From positions 434,001 through 498,000 of the forward strand of contig NZ_JACJRG010000001.1 of assembly GCF_014697125.1 (NCBI RefSeq): DNA of 64,000 bases, given 5' to 3'. This stretch comes from Anabaena minutissima FACHB-250. Lineage in GTDB: Bacteria; Cyanobacteriota; Cyanobacteriia; Cyanobacteriales; Nostocaceae. Of the stretch, positions 8,568 through 19,108 are shown in pieces (the stretch's first letter is position 1; every line of letters begins with the position of its first letter). The translations under genes were made by a program, and so were the position numbers. The notes beneath the pieces are model-generated. The model was given only the letters and a program-made list of their open reading frames with translations, searched no databases and was not told the origin of the DNA.

Positions 8568-9869
8568 CTATTCAGTAGGAATAGTAATGGTAAATTCAGA
8601 ACCTTTCCCGATAATGGAATTTACATTTAAACTCCCCTGATGTTTCTGCACGATAATTTGCTGGGCAATTGATAATCCTAAACCCGTACCTTTACCTACA
8701 GCTTTTGTAGTGAATAAATGATCAAATATTTTTTTCTGAATTTGATCAGACATACCTAAACCATTATCTTTAATTTTAATTACTACAAAATTTTTATTAG
8801 TATTGAGTATAGTTTGAATAATAATTTGATGAGAATTTTCTTGAATCTCATCTATGCTACGTCCGGTATTTGATTCTTCTATAGCGTCAATGGCATTCGC
8901 TAATAGATTCATAAATACCTGATTTAATTGTCCAGGAAAGCACTCGATTAAGGGTAAGTCACCATAATTTTTAATAATTTCAATAGGAGGACAATTTTCA
9001 GAACATTTGAGGCGATGTTTGAGAATTAAAAGCGTACTATCAATACCTTCATGAATATTGCACTTAACTTTATTTTCTGTATCAGCCCTAGAAAAAATTC
9101 TTAAACTACTACTAATATCTCGAATGCGCTGAATCCCTTCTCTCATTGCGGAAATCATGTTAGGTAAGTCAGAACTTATATATTCCAAATCCATTGCTGT
9201 GATTTCGTTTTGAATTTGTGCTATGGGTTCAGGATAATGATGTTGATAAAGGTTAATGAGGTTAATCATGTTTTGAAAATATATGAAAGCATGACCTAAA
9301 TTGCCATAAATACAGCTAACAGGATTGTTAATTTCATGAGCTATACCTGTAACTAACTGCCCAAGCACAGACATTTTTTCTTGTTTTACAAGCTGGACTT
9401 GAAATTCTTGTAATTCTCGTAATGCGTTATCGAGTTTAGCAGTACGCTCTGCTACTCTTTGCTCTAAATTTTTCGTTAGATTTCTAAGTTGTAGATGTGT
9501 TTTAATGCGAGCTAATACCTCTTCTTTTTGAAAAGGTTTTGTGATGTAATCAACTGCGCCCAAATTTAAACCATTGACTTTGCTGTCTGTATCTGTAATT
9601 CCAGTCATAAAAATAACTGGAATATCTTGGGTAACTGGATTAGCTTTTAAATATTTGCAGGTTTCAAATCCATCCATCTTTGGCATCATCACATCTAATA
9701 AAATTAAATCTGGCAATTGAAATTGTATCTTCTGGATTGCCTGTTCACCATTAATGGCTGTAGCTACTGTAAAGCCTGCTGCCATCAGTTCTGCTGAGAT
9801 AATTTCTAAATTGGTGATAGTATCATCTACAACTAAAATTAAGTTATTTTCTGTTGATGTATCAAGCAT
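8568..9869 (-). CDS. Hybrid response regulator-histidine kinase
   Basis: 433 residues. An N-terminal REC domain (about 10-130) has the acidic pair VVDD, the phospho-acceptor Asp in LILLDVMMP and the Lys in ITKPF. A coiled coil and a HisKA domain follow (His in GIAHEINNPVSC), then a HATPase domain (LLANAIDAI, DNGLGMS, GTGLGLSIAQ). All active-site boxes are intact. A receiver placed before the kinase suggests that phosphorylation by another kinase controls this one, so it can act as a relay node. It is a close paralogue of the hybrid at 10168 and of the kinases at 4160 and 6235. The next upstream gene is 298 bases away, room for a separate promoter. Confidence 0.92.
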   Translation of the reverse strand: MLDTSTENNLILVVDDTITNLEIISAELMAAGFTVATAINGEQAIQKIQFQLPDLILLDVMMPKMDGFETCKYLKANPVTQDIPVIFMTGITDTDSKVNGLNLGAVDYITKPFQKEEVLARIKTHLQLRNLTKNLEQRVAERTAKLDNALRELQEFQVQLVKQEKMSVLGQLVTGIAHEINNPVSCIYGNLGHAFIYFQNMINLINLYQHHYPEPIAQIQNEITAMDLEYISSDLPNMISAMREGIQRIRDISSSLRIFSRADTENKVKCNIHEGIDSTLLILKHRLKCSENCPPIEIIKNYGDLPLIECFPGQLNQVFMNLLANAIDAIEESNTGRSIDEIQENSHQIIIQTILNTNKNFVVIKIKDNGLGMSDQIQKKIFDHLFTTKAVGKGTGLGLSIAQQIIVQKHQGSLNVNSIIGKGSEFTITIPTE

Positions 9870-10167
9870 TTTTATGGTAATTTTATTGTATAGTTATCCA
9901 TCGGTTTAACAATAGAAGTTAAATACTAGAAAATAGAAATAATCATATTTTTATTATGGGAAGATTGACAATAGGTTTGTAGTTTGAGAATCAGAAAAAG
10001 ACTTTACTCTTTCCCCCATTATCTAGAAATATTTTTATTGTTCATTGTATACTCAGTTAATAATGACTATTTAGGGACAATAAATTATCTCTATTTCAAG
10101 AATATACAAGATTATAGTTCCCATAAAATTAGTGATTACAACAGTTCTACTAATAAAGAATAAATAC

Positions 10168-11394
10168 CTATGATATCTTCATACTGGCTTGCTGAATAGG
10201 AATAGTAATCAAAAATTGCGCTCCCTCTCCTATAGATGATTTTACTTCTAAAGTACCTCTATGTTTTTCTACTATAATTTCATGAACGATTGCTAATCCA
10301 AAGCCTGTCCCTTTTCCTAATGGCTTAGTAGTGAAAAATTGGTCAAACATTCTTTCTTGAACTTCTTCAGAAATTCCTATACCATTATCACTAATTGTAA
10401 TAGATATAGATGTTTGATCATCTGTAATAGCTGTACAAATCTCAATTTTGGGTGTATCAGATATTTGGCCAATTAATGATTCTTCTATAGCATCAATAGC
10501 GTTAGCAAGAAGATTCATAAAAACTTGGTTTAGTTGACCTGCATAGCACTCTACTAAAGGTAATTCACCATAATTTTTAACTATATTAATTTCTGCACTT
10601 GTTGATGTAGATTTAATTCGATTACTTAATATAATTAATGTGCTATCAATACCTTCATGGATGTTAAATAATTGAAATTGTGTATCATCTAAGCGTGAGA
10701 ATAAACGGAGCGATCGCACAATTTTTTCAACCCGTTCAGTCCCTATTCTCATGGAAGATAATAGCTGGGGCAGGTCTTGTTTAATAAAATCTAGATCAAT
10801 CTCATTGGTATAAGTTTGAATCGCTGGAATAGAATTTTTGGTATGTTTTTCGTATAAATTTAATAATTTTAATAGGTCTGCAATATAATTTTGAGCATGA
10901 ATTAAATTACCGGAAATAAAATTGATTGGATTATTAATTTCATGAGCAATCCCTGATATTAGCTGTCCCAAGGTAGACATTTTTTCTTCCTGTGCTAATT
11001 TTAGTTGAGTGCGGCGTAATTCCAAATGAATATTAATTCTCGCTAATACTTCCTCATATTCAATGGGTTTAGTAATATAATCTACCGCTCCCAGTTTTAA
11101 TCCCTTTACTTTATCAATTAAGTCAGAACGAGCCGTCATAAAAATTACTGGGATATTTTTAGTTATCGGATTTTCCTTGAGTTGATAGCAAGTTTCAAAA
11201 CCATCCATTTCTGGCATCATTACATCTAATAAAATCAAATTAGGTAATGTTTCTTCCGCTTTTTTTAAGGCACTTTTGCCACTTTTAGCAACAGAAACTT
11301 TAAATCCTGCTTGATTGAGAATTACAAATAAAACTTTGATATTTGTCGGTATATCATCTACAATTAAAATTGAATTTTTAAAAGAATCGCTCAT
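10168..11394 (-). CDS. Hybrid response regulator-histidine kinase
   Basis: 408 residues. N-terminal REC domain (VDD near residue 13, Asp in LILLDVMMPEMDGF, Lys in ITKPI), a short linker, HisKA with His in GIAHEINNPINF, and HATPase (LLANAIDAI, DNGIGIS, GTGFGLAIVH). It has the same REC-kinase architecture as the neighbour at 8568 but a shorter coiled coil. The 68-base gap to the membrane kinase gene upstream suggests co-transcription with it. A membrane receptor kinase could therefore phosphorylate this receiver and tune its kinase core, but the order of the relay cannot be read from sequence. Confidence 0.92.
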   Translation of the reverse strand: MSDSFKNSILIVDDIPTNIKVLFVILNQAGFKVSVAKSGKSALKKAEETLPNLILLDVMMPEMDGFETCYQLKENPITKNIPVIFMTARSDLIDKVKGLKLGAVDYITKPIEYEEVLARINIHLELRRTQLKLAQEEKMSTLGQLISGIAHEINNPINFISGNLIHAQNYIADLLKLLNLYEKHTKNSIPAIQTYTNEIDLDFIKQDLPQLLSSMRIGTERVEKIVRSLRLFSRLDDTQFQLFNIHEGIDSTLIILSNRIKSTSTSAEINIVKNYGELPLVECYAGQLNQVFMNLLANAIDAIEESLIGQISDTPKIEICTAITDDQTSISITISDNGIGISEEVQERMFDQFFTTKPLGKGTGFGLAIVHEIIVEKHRGTLEVKSSIGEGAQFLITIPIQQASMKIS

Positions 11395-11462
11395 CTAAAT
11401 GTTCCTCTAAAAGTATCCAGATATCATCTTTATTTATGCCTGAATTAATTTTTTGAAAATAA

Positions 11463-13835
11463 TTAACAATCTAAATAAGGCTGAATCATTTTGACAATTA
11501 CCTCATCGTCAAACTCTTCTAGTAATTGTAAAACTTGCCTAGAAAATTGGTTATATTTTTCATCTAATTTTTGAATGCGGCTTATTTCTTCTTGAATATC
11601 AACAATATAACCAGCTTTAGAAGCTTGATATAATTTTATCAATTCTACTGAAGGGGGAAAGATTATTTCCCTATTATCCTCATGAGCTTCCTGATTATAT
11701 CCAATCATATTTTCCTTCACTATGGATAAATCTGATATTATTCCCATGTTAACCACTGGTAAGTCTAAGTCAAACCAAAATTTACTCCCATGATTATAAA
11801 TACTCTCAACCTTAATTTCACCACCCATCATTTCTACAATTTGGTAACTGATAGCTAGTCCTAAACCTGTACCTTCTGATTTTTTTAAAGTATTTCCTAC
11901 CTGCTCAAAAGGCAAAAATATTGTTTTTAGTTGTTCATTCGTCATTCCAATACCTGTATCTATAATTTGGAATCTAATTATAGATACAGGTAATTGCTGA
12001 TTTGTTTTATAATTATCAATTACTTCCACCAAAAAAGTTACTGTGCCATGTTGTGTAAACTTAATAGCGTTTCCTAAAAGGTTGATTAGAACTTGACGTA
12101 GGCGTTTTTCATCAGTTTGGATGGTAGTTGGTAAATGATGATCTACTTGACAAATAAAGTCGATAGATTTTTGCTCTGCTTTAACTCGGCAGATATGAAA
12201 AACTCCTAATAAAAATTTTTTGAAATCAAAAGATTCGGGATAAAGCTCCATTTTTTTTGATTCAATTTTAGCAATATCTAAAATATCATTAATTAAATTC
12301 AACAGATGAAATCCACAATCATAAATAATATTAACCCCCTCCATTTGTTCATCACTGATATTTGGATCAAATTGGAGAATTTGTGCATAGCCAAGAATAC
12401 CATTCAATGGTGTACGAAGTTCATGGCTGATATTAGCTAAAAATTCACTTTTGGCATGGTTAGCAGCATCAGCGACTTCTTTAGCTGCTGTAATTTCTGC
12501 TGTTCTTTGGGCAACGCGTTGTTCTAACTCTTGATTAGTGATTTCTAAAAATGTAAAAGATTGGCGTAGTTGATCTGCCATTTGATTAAAAGATTGAGCA
12601 AGAATACTCAGTTCATGAATGCTAAAAATCGCTATTGTTTGCTCAAGTTCTCCAGATGCGATGGCGTTCCGTCCACTGTAGGCGATCGCACTACTAGCTT
12701 TAGTTAACTTTAAAATGGGATTTGTTATCCAACGAGAAGTGTATATACCCAGTGCAGTAGCTAGAATTAACGCCCCTAAACACAACAAAATAGTTGTACG
12801 AGTATTGGTACTAATTTGTGCCATAAACTCACTTTCAGGGACAACTACCACCACCACCCAATCTAACCCCAATGGATTATGCCAAGGAGTAATTTGCACA
12901 AAATGATTTTTATCTTGTATTTTTATTACAGCTTGTTGAGTAGATTTAATATTTATAATTTTCCCGAAATTATGCTGTATATATTTTGTTGTACTTTGAA
13001 TTAAAATATTTTTACTATTTAATGCTGATAGTCTTTGTGCTTTACCATTTACCACCTTAAATGGTAAGTCATCTGCCGAAGTAGCTACTATTAATCCAGA
13101 GCGTTCTAAGATAAATATTTTACCGGTTTTACCGATTTTTAAATCAGCTAAAAAATTACTAATTTGTGACAATATCAAATCAACACTAAGCACACCAGTA
13201 AATTTATGCTGCTTCTGATTCAGAGGATAACTAGAAGATATCGACAGAATTTCTGGTTTATCTTCCCATTGATATATTTGACTCCATACAGGTTTATTTA
13301 CCTTAACTGCATCTTTATACCAAGCTTCTAACCGAGGATCATAATCTTTAATTGCTATTAATTGTTGCCGATTTACTTGACTATCAGTTGTATAAACATA
13401 AAGTTTACCAATTCCCTTGTTTTGGGAAACTTCATTAATTAATAGTTGACCATTATCTAATCGTTCAACGCCAATAAATTCACCTTTGGAATTAGCAAAA
13501 CTAATATAGCCGACATTAAATACTTGCATCTGTTTTGCAAAATAACGGACTGTAGCTTGGAAATCGCTTAAATTCAGCATCCCCATTTCTACCGCATCTA
13601 AATTAATTTTATTAAGCTGATCAGGCGTTGTGAGGTAAGTATCTAGGTGCTGATCAACTACTAGATTTACCTGAATCATAAGTTGATTAGCAAGTTCATT
13701 TACTGCCTTTTGTCCATTTCTAAAAGAGAGATATCCCACAAGTCCTACTGTGGCGAAAATTTGCATAATAAAAGGGACAATTAAGATGAAGCGTAGAGGC
13801 AACTTTTGAGAACGTTGAACACCAAGATGCGTCAT
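11463..13835 (-). CDS. Membrane sensor histidine kinase with extracytoplasmic Cache domain
   Basis: 790 residues. TM1 (about 15-38), a large periplasmic Cache-type ligand-binding region (about 40-340), TM2 (about 345-368), a HAMP linker, a coiled coil, then HisKA with His in [12 protein letters not shown] and HATPase with [16 protein letters not shown] and [10 protein letters not shown]. About 95 C-terminal residues extend beyond the kinase core with no recognised domain. Its kinase core is of the common SHELRTP class, unlike the HEINNP class of the four neighbours, so it did not arise from the same duplication. It probably senses a small extracellular molecule and feeds the downstream REC-kinase hybrid 68 bases away. 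Confidence 0.92.
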   Translation of the reverse strand: MTHLGVQRSQKLPLRFILIVPFIMQIFATVGLVGYLSFRNGQKAVNELANQLMIQVNLVVDQHLDTYLTTPDQLNKINLDAVEMGMLNLSDFQATVRYFAKQMQVFNVGYISFANSKGEFIGVERLDNGQLLINEVSQNKGIGKLYVYTTDSQVNRQQLIAIKDYDPRLEAWYKDAVKVNKPVWSQIYQWEDKPEILSISSSYPLNQKQHKFTGVLSVDLILSQISNFLADLKIGKTGKIFILERSGLIVATSADDLPFKVVNGKAQRLSALNSKNILIQSTTKYIQHNFGKIINIKSTQQAVIKIQDKNHFVQITPWHNPLGLDWVVVVVVPESEFMAQISTNTRTTILLCLGALILATALGIYTSRWITNPILKLTKASSAIAYSGRNAIASGELEQTIAIFSIHELSILAQSFNQMADQLRQSFTFLEITNQELEQRVAQRTAEITAAKEVADAANHAKSEFLANISHELRTPLNGILGYAQILQFDPNISDEQMEGVNIIYDCGFHLLNLINDILDIAKIESKKMELYPESFDFKKFLLGVFHICRVKAEQKSIDFICQVDHHLPTTIQTDEKRLRQVLINLLGNAIKFTQHGTVTFLVEVIDNYKTNQQLPVSIIRFQIIDTGIGMTNEQLKTIFLPFEQVGNTLKKSEGTGLGLAISYQIVEMMGGEIKVESIYNHGSKFWFDLDLPVVNMGIISDLSIVKENMIGYNQEAHEDNREIIFPPSVELIKLYQASKAGYIVDIQEEISRIQKLDEKYNQFSRQVLQLLEEFDDEVIVKMIQPYLDC

Positions 13836-14188
13836 TGTTGTTAATTCTGCATAGCTGGGAAATCTGAGTATAAATCTCTGGCATTATTTTTCCCATTATC
13901 CTAGGATCAATATCATGAGATACATTGCTAAGTTGGTGTAGCTCTTCGCAGGCATTACTCTACTAGTTTATTTAGCTAGATTGAGTATATATTAAGATAA
14001 TAAGCAGTTGGTAATGTTATATCTGCTTGATCGTCACTTGAACTCACCTACATACAAAATAAGCCCGCTTAGGCGGACTATGATAAATATATATTTACCT
14101 CATTTTTTTGACACTCTCACCGTCACACCCAAATTTTGATGGAAGATCATTACTTAATTGGGTTTGTCTAGCATTGAGTTATCTCTTG
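13836..14188. other. Intergenic stretch inside the signalling array
   Basis: 353 bases between the response regulator and the membrane kinase, AT-rich, no plausible ORF. It holds the hairpin at 14063-14078 and probably the promoter of the kinase array. Confidence 0.6.
14063..14078 (-). terminator. Terminator-like hairpin after the response regulator
   Basis: On the minus strand GTCCGC, CTAA loop, GCGGGC forms a 6-bp stem with one G-U pair, followed by TTATTTTG, about 110 bases past the regulator stop. It separates that gene from the kinase array. Confidence 0.5.
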
Positions 14189-14818
14189 CTACTTGATTTT
14201 CTGTTTAATAAAAGTTACTACCTGAGTTAACTGTTTTTTCAAGCCATCAATCTCTGCTTGCATTTTGGCAATTTTCTCATTCAGTAGTTGAATTTCAGCC
14301 GCAGAAGTAGCTTCAGCATTTGCAACTGTCGCAGTTTTGGGAACACTAACGGTTGCTACAGAACCATTTGTGACAGTAGCAGTAGTTGCTGTCACATTTT
14401 TTGCGCTGGTTACTGCTACTGGCAAAGGTTCTGGGCGTGGTAGTTTAGCCTTAGTCATTGCTGACTTAATAGCACCAATTAACTGCTTTTGGTCAAAAGG
14501 CTTACCCAAAAATTCAAAATACTCAAAAGGTTCGGTCATTTTCTCTGTGACCTCTTCCTTTCGACCAGACATAATGACTAAAGGAATCTTTCTTAAATCA
14601 GGGTGAGCTTGAACTTGCTGGAAAACCTCCCAACCACTCATTTTGGGTAGTAAAAAATCCAACATAATCAAGCTGAGTTTCTCTTGACGGATGAAATTTA
14701 GTCCTTCCAAACCGTCTTTTGCTTCCAATACCTCAAAATTGCCAGGAGGTAGCATTTCTTTTACTTTTACCCTGACAACGGTAGTGTCATCGATAACTAG
14801 AATTTTGTTACTTGCCAC
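14189..14818 (-). CDS. Single-domain response regulator with C-terminal coiled coil
   Basis: 209 residues starting at GTG 14818. A REC domain fills about residues 1-125 (IDD, phospho-acceptor Asp in MLDFLLP, Lys in GKPFD). An Ala/Thr/Val-rich linker follows (about 130-175), then a helical tail (about 176-209, LNEKIAKMQAEIDGL) likely to form a coiled coil for dimerisation or partner docking. There is no DNA-binding or enzymatic output domain, so it probably acts through protein contacts, like CheY or the PilG/PilH type. It is the first gene of the array and a candidate target of the downstream kinases. No RBS stronger than average is seen before the GTG. Confidence 0.88.
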   Translation of the reverse strand: MASNKILVIDDTTVVRVKVKEMLPPGNFEVLEAKDGLEGLNFIRQEKLSLIMLDFLLPKMSGWEVFQQVQAHPDLRKIPLVIMSGRKEEVTEKMTEPFEYFEFLGKPFDQKQLIGAIKSAMTKAKLPRPEPLPVAVTSAKNVTATTATVTNGSVATVSVPKTATVANAEATSAAEIQLLNEKIAKMQAEIDGLKKQLTQVVTFIKQKIK

Positions 14819-15074
14819 GACTGATTGCTCTAAAAGAATATTTAAGTTTCAATAACGGCTACGCCGATTGACTGTGAGAATGCTCCCACTATACTCAACA
14901 TTGTTATTGATTAGGGGATAGTATATTTCGGTATAAATCTCGTTGCAGCTCGTGTTTTACCAAACCTCTACTTGCGTAGGGGAAATTTTGTGTCATCGTA
15001 AAATTTCAGGCTTGATCCTCAAAGCCCTCAAATTCCTGACTCTCTACTCCCTACTCCCCTATTTTGAATTGATT

Positions 15075-15974
15075 ATGACTTCCTCTCAATCAGCCGAAAT
15101 CAGAGCAGAAATTGCAGCTATGCCTAGCTGGTTACGCCGTTCTATTGGCAAAGCCAGTGAACTCTCCACAGTACAACGCATTATTAAGCAACGCCAAATT
15201 CATACTATTTGTGAAGAAGGGCGTTGTCCCAATAGAGGCGAATGCTACGCGCAAAAAACAGCTACGTTTTTATTAATGGGGCCAACTTGCACCCGTGCTT
15301 GTGCTTTTTGTCAAGTAGATAAAGGTCATGCACCCATGCCTATTGATCCTGAAGAAGCGCAAAAGGTAGCAGAGTCTGTACAGCTTTTAGGATTGCGTTA
15401 TGTAGTGCTAACTTCTGTAGCCCGCGATGACTTGCCAGATCAAGGTGCAAGTCACTTTGTCAGCACAATGACAGCTATTCGCCAACTTAATCCAGATACG
15501 CAAATTGAAGTTTTGACACCCGATTTTTGGGGTGGTGTAGGTGCAGGCGAAGTAGCTCAACGCCAGCGTCTAGCAATGATTGCGCAAGCCCAGCCAGCTT
15601 GTTTTAACCACAACATTGAGACAGTGCGACGGTTAACAGGGCCAGTCCGCCGGGGTGCTAAGTACGATCGCTCTTTGCGGGTATTGGCTATAGTTAAAGA
15701 ACTCGATTCTACTATTCCCACCAAATCAGGGTTAATGCTGGGACACGGTGAGACTGTGGAGGAAGTGATCACAGCGATGAGAGACTTAAGAGCAGTAGGG
15801 TGCGATCGCATAACTATTGGTCAGTATATGCGCCCCTCTTTAGAACATCTACCAGTCCAAAAATACTGGACACCAGAGGAATTTGAGCAACTCGGTAAAC
15901 TAGCCCAGGATATGGGATTTAGCCATGTACGTTCTGCCCCTCTGGTTCGCAGTTCCTATCATGCAGGGGAGTAG
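15075..15974 (+). CDS. lipA: Lipoyl synthase
   Basis: 299 residues from ATG 15075 ([20 protein letters not shown]). The open frame extends upstream to 14943, but that extension is not protein-like. Both iron-sulfur cluster motifs are visible: the auxiliary cluster set [12 protein letters not shown] and the radical-SAM set CTRACAFC (CX3CX2C). The terminal serine-containing motif RSSYHA is also present. The enzyme inserts two sulfur atoms into octanoyl groups on lipoyl-dependent enzymes such as pyruvate dehydrogenase, whose E1-beta gene is at 32321. Monocistronic in this window. Confidence 0.96.
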   Translation: MTSSQSAEIRAEIAAMPSWLRRSIGKASELSTVQRIIKQRQIHTICEEGRCPNRGECYAQKTATFLLMGPTCTRACAFCQVDKGHAPMPIDPEEAQKVAESVQLLGLRYVVLTSVARDDLPDQGASHFVSTMTAIRQLNPDTQIEVLTPDFWGGVGAGEVAQRQRLAMIAQAQPACFNHNIETVRRLTGPVRRGAKYDRSLRVLAIVKELDSTIPTKSGLMLGHGETVEEVITAMRDLRAVGCDRITIGQYMRPSLEHLPVQKYWTPEEFEQLGKLAQDMGFSHVRSAPLVRSSYHAGE

Positions 15975-16047
15975 AGGACTCGGTACTGGGGACTGGGGAC
16001 AGTTAGCGTTCTCCAATGCCCCATGCCCCAAAGTAAAATCGCAACCT

Positions 16048-17316
16048 TTATTGACCAACTAATGCTGGCTCTAGGATTGATGCTGCTGAAATCTGGGTAT
16101 ATAGTTCACTCAAATTATCCGCCACACCACCCCAACTAAACTTAGATTCGATGTGTCTTCTAGCGGCTAGACCTAATTCATTTCGCCATGTTGGATTCAT
16201 CAGAATTCGGTCAATCGCAACTGAAAAAGCTGCTACATTTTTTGGTGGTACTAATAAACCAGTTTTTTCTGTAACTACTGTAAATTGAAGACCACCAACA
16301 TCACTGGCGATAACTGGTGTACCACTGGACATCGCTTCAATTGCTACTAGTCCAAATGGTTCGTAATGGCTGGGAACGACACATACATCGGCCGCCGCGT
16401 AGTAAGTCGGTAAAATTTCTTGACCAAGACGACCGGGAAGAGTTGTAAAGTTACTCATGCCTAATTCTTGCACAATACTTTCAATGCGATCGCGCTCTCT
16501 ACCATCGCTAGCACCTGGGGTACTACCACCACCAATAATGAGTTTGAGTTTGCCAGAGTCGCGTAACTGAGATTCGTTAACTGCACGGACTAAGGTTTCT
16601 ATACCTTTGCGAGAATCAAAACGCCCTACATACAATACGACTTTTGTGTCTTGTGCAATTCCTAATTTGGCTCTGGCAGATGCTCTGTCTATCGAGCCAA
16701 ATTGCTGAATATCTGTACCACAAGGAATAACGTCAATATAACCTTTTGTGGAAACTAGCGATCGCATATGTTGCTGTTCTTGAGGGCTAGTAGCAACTAT
16801 TCTTTCTGCTGTTTCCAAGACTTGTTTTTCTACTGCTAAACGTTTAGTCGCAATTAAAGGAATCGTATCTACACTTTTATATTTGACTGCTCCTAAAGAG
16901 TGGTATGTGTGGACTTGTTTACTACCTTGGAGAGCTTTTAATTGCATCCCTACCCAACTAGAAAGCCAATAGTTTGTGTGTACAACTGGATATTTAATGT
17001 GAGCTTCTCGTTGAAATTGTAGTAATTTTTGGACAAATTCTGGTAAATATTTGAAACCATGATCTCGTGGGACAAATTCCACCGGCCCTGCCGTTAAGCG
17101 AATTGTTCGACAGAGTGGAGTATGTTGAACAATTGTCTCTTGTTCAGGACTGACTCTGCGGCTAAACATATCAACTTGCCATCCCAACTCAGCTAGGGAT
17201 TTACCTACTTCACGCACATAAACATTTTGCCCGCCGGCTTCCTCTTTGCCAATTTCAATCGCTGGATCTCCGTGGACAGAAATTAAAGCTATACGCTTTT
17301 CAGTGGTAGAGTTCAT
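16048..17316 (-). CDS. GT4 glycosyltransferase, sucrose-phosphate-synthase-like
   Basis: 422 residues. The N-terminal domain has the sucrose-phosphate synthase / sucrose synthase signature HGDPAIEIGKEEAGGQN, and the C-terminal GT-B domain has VGRFDSRKGIETLV and the E-x7-E nucleotide-sugar motif EPFGLVAIE. The length fits the short cyanobacterial SPS form that lacks a phosphatase domain. Known for the family: UDP- or ADP-glucose plus fructose-6-phosphate gives sucrose-6-phosphate, used in osmoprotection and carbon transfer in heterocyst-forming strains. The acceptor cannot be fixed from sequence, so another GT4 role remains possible. An AT-rich region of about 700 bases without ORFs lies upstream. 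Confidence 0.75.
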   Translation of the reverse strand: MNSTTEKRIALISVHGDPAIEIGKEEAGGQNVYVREVGKSLAELGWQVDMFSRRVSPEQETIVQHTPLCRTIRLTAGPVEFVPRDHGFKYLPEFVQKLLQFQREAHIKYPVVHTNYWLSSWVGMQLKALQGSKQVHTYHSLGAVKYKSVDTIPLIATKRLAVEKQVLETAERIVATSPQEQQHMRSLVSTKGYIDVIPCGTDIQQFGSIDRASARAKLGIAQDTKVVLYVGRFDSRKGIETLVRAVNESQLRDSGKLKLIIGGGSTPGASDGRERDRIESIVQELGMSNFTTLPGRLGQEILPTYYAAADVCVVPSHYEPFGLVAIEAMSSGTPVIASDVGGLQFTVVTEKTGLLVPPKNVAAFSVAIDRILMNPTWRNELGLAARRHIESKFSWGGVADNLSELYTQISAASILEPALVGQ

Positions 17317-18616
17317 AGTTTGTGTGTTGCTGATGTGAATAAAGTTGTGGGCTATTTCGAGATTACTTACAGTGCATTTACTTGAAATTATGTAGGAACA
17401 TTGAGTAATCTTTATTTTAATTTAATATGTCAAATCTTTTTGTCTATCTATTGCCAGGATGATACTTTTCTTTTCTACCTTTATTGTTATATTTAAATTG
17501 TTTATACCTAATTAGCTATACGGAAATCTCATACTTGTGATAGATGAAGCTCTATTTATTTACCGATAAATATGCAGATATAAACTTCTTATAAATATTA
17601 ATAAATCAGGTTTTTACTTAAAACACTGTTTTCATCTCAATAGATGTACTATTTTTAGTAATTATTATTAAATCTTACTACCGTATTTTTACTTATTTTT
17701 TATCCTAAATTATTCAGAATTAATCAAATAAATCCCTAAATATGCTAAGTTATCAGGGTTAATACTGAATAATAGTTTTACTTAAAAAAATGTCTAATAT
17801 TACTAATGTCAAGATAAATTTTTGTAGCTTATAATACAGATTTTTTAAAATTTTCTTAGCTACATTTTTTGTGTTTAATTTCAAAAAGGGTATAGGGGTG
17901 TAAAAGACTTTTAAATTCATTTGAATTTTGAATGATTTCTTGAGGATCTCCCACTAGTGCAGTTACTTACTAGTAAAAATTGAAAGAAACTCAACCTCTT
18001 TCCTATCCCTCGTCATCGTTCGGCTAAAGGGACTCGACTGAGCTTCCCTGCGGGACGCGATGCGAACGCGGAACGTCTTATGGTGTTCTATCCGTTAGAG
18101 ACAGAGGCTACGCCGACGTATAGCTTTCCGCAGGGAATCTTTCTTTTCCCTGTCATCTGTATATATGAGATTAAATTCAAAACGGGAAACCCCTCCAGCC
18201 TTAATCCAACACCTGATAAGACTGAAGGGGTTATTAATCACAAATTGGACTTCTTTTTGAGAAAGAAAGTACCAAAAAGCTGTAATGAGATTTGATTCTA
18301 GTCGAGGAGTTGTTCCTTGCCCTCACTCTGGTGATGATGACTCTGGAAGATTCAGAAAAGTTTGATGAGTTAACTAAACTAAGTACGATGGGCTGCGCCC
18401 AACCATAGGTCATCGCAATTTTTGGTAGAACGAGCTATGCAGGTAATTAGTCTAGACAAATTAAGCCAATCAACACATTTTATCCTACAACAGCGATCGC
18501 ACTCACAATCGTAGCTATAATCAACCCACAGTTGAGCGATGACGGAAACGTTAGCGATTAAAAATTAAAAATCAAAAAAATCTGACTTTTAATTTTTAAT
18601 CATTCACTCCTTTCAC
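17317..18616. other. 1.3-kb intergenic region with repeat remnants
   Basis: 17317-17950 is AT-rich with no convincing ORF, probably the long leader or promoter region of the glycosyltransferase gene. About 18010-18145 holds a palindromic repeat of the CCCTGCGGGACGC / GCGAACGCGG type, related to that at 25711. 18186-18227 pairs AACCCCT with AGGGGTT. About 18306-18410 reads as a short plus-strand fragment containing LEDSEKFDELTKLS before a stop, possibly the remnant of a gene. The 71-residue ORF at 18080 has repeat-derived sequence and is not supported. Confidence 0.6.
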
Positions 18617-19108
18617 CTAGTTTGTGGTTTGAGCAGCAAGCATTTGCTTGAGCTTTTCTAATTCAGAAGCCCAACGTGGATCGGGACGAACTGCATCTGA
18701 ATCAGATGTAGTTGTACTGGTTTCACGTCCACCACCACCGCGACGAGACTTTTTAGCACCTTTATCACGGCGACTACCTTCTTTGTTGGTTCTAGGAGTG
18801 GGGGTAGCACTAGCAGCTGGTGTTGGTGCTGCTTGTTCTTCTCCTTCCTCACCTTTTGTCCGAGGTAAAGCTTTCTCTAACTTGATGGGTGTTTCTTTGA
18901 ACATCTGACCGTTATACTTTTCTATAATTTGGTCAGCTTGTTCATCATTATTGACTGTTAGAAAACCAAAACCCCGGCATTTGCCAGTTTTACGGTCTTT
19001 GATTAACTTAGTAGTGACAGCATCGCCTTCTGCTGCAAAAACTGCTTGCAGTTCTTGACGATCTATTTCTTCTTTTGGCAAATTGCCTATATATAGGCGA
19101 ACGGACAT
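18617..19108 (-). CDS. RRM-type RNA-binding protein
   Basis: 163 residues. One RRM domain (about 3-80) with RNP2 (LYIGNL) and RNP1 (KCRGFGFLTV). The C-terminal half is low complexity: a Pro/Ala/Thr stretch, a basic Lys/Arg-Gly cluster (KKSRRGGGGRE) and an amphipathic end (WASELEKLKQMLA). Cyanobacterial Rbp proteins of this kind bind U-rich RNA, some are cold-induced and some help place mRNAs near thylakoids. The tail here is longer than in the minimal Gly-rich class. SD-like GAGG lies 9 bases before the ATG. No operon partner; the upstream 740 bases hold no supported gene. Confidence 0.92.
   Translation of the reverse strand: MSVRLYIGNLPKEEIDRQELQAVFAAEGDAVTTKLIKDRKTGKCRGFGFLTVNNDEQADQIIEKYNGQMFKETPIKLEKALPRTKGEEGEEQAAPTPAASATPTPRTNKEGSRRDKGAKKSRRGGGGRETSTTTSDSDAVRPDPRWASELEKLKQMLAAQTTN

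Noticed and set aside
14943..15074. N-terminal extension of lipA
   Set aside because: Not protein-like; the family start is [20 protein letters not shown] at 15075.
18080..18295. 71-residue ORF after a palindromic repeat
   Set aside because: Begins inside repeat DNA and has no protein-like features.
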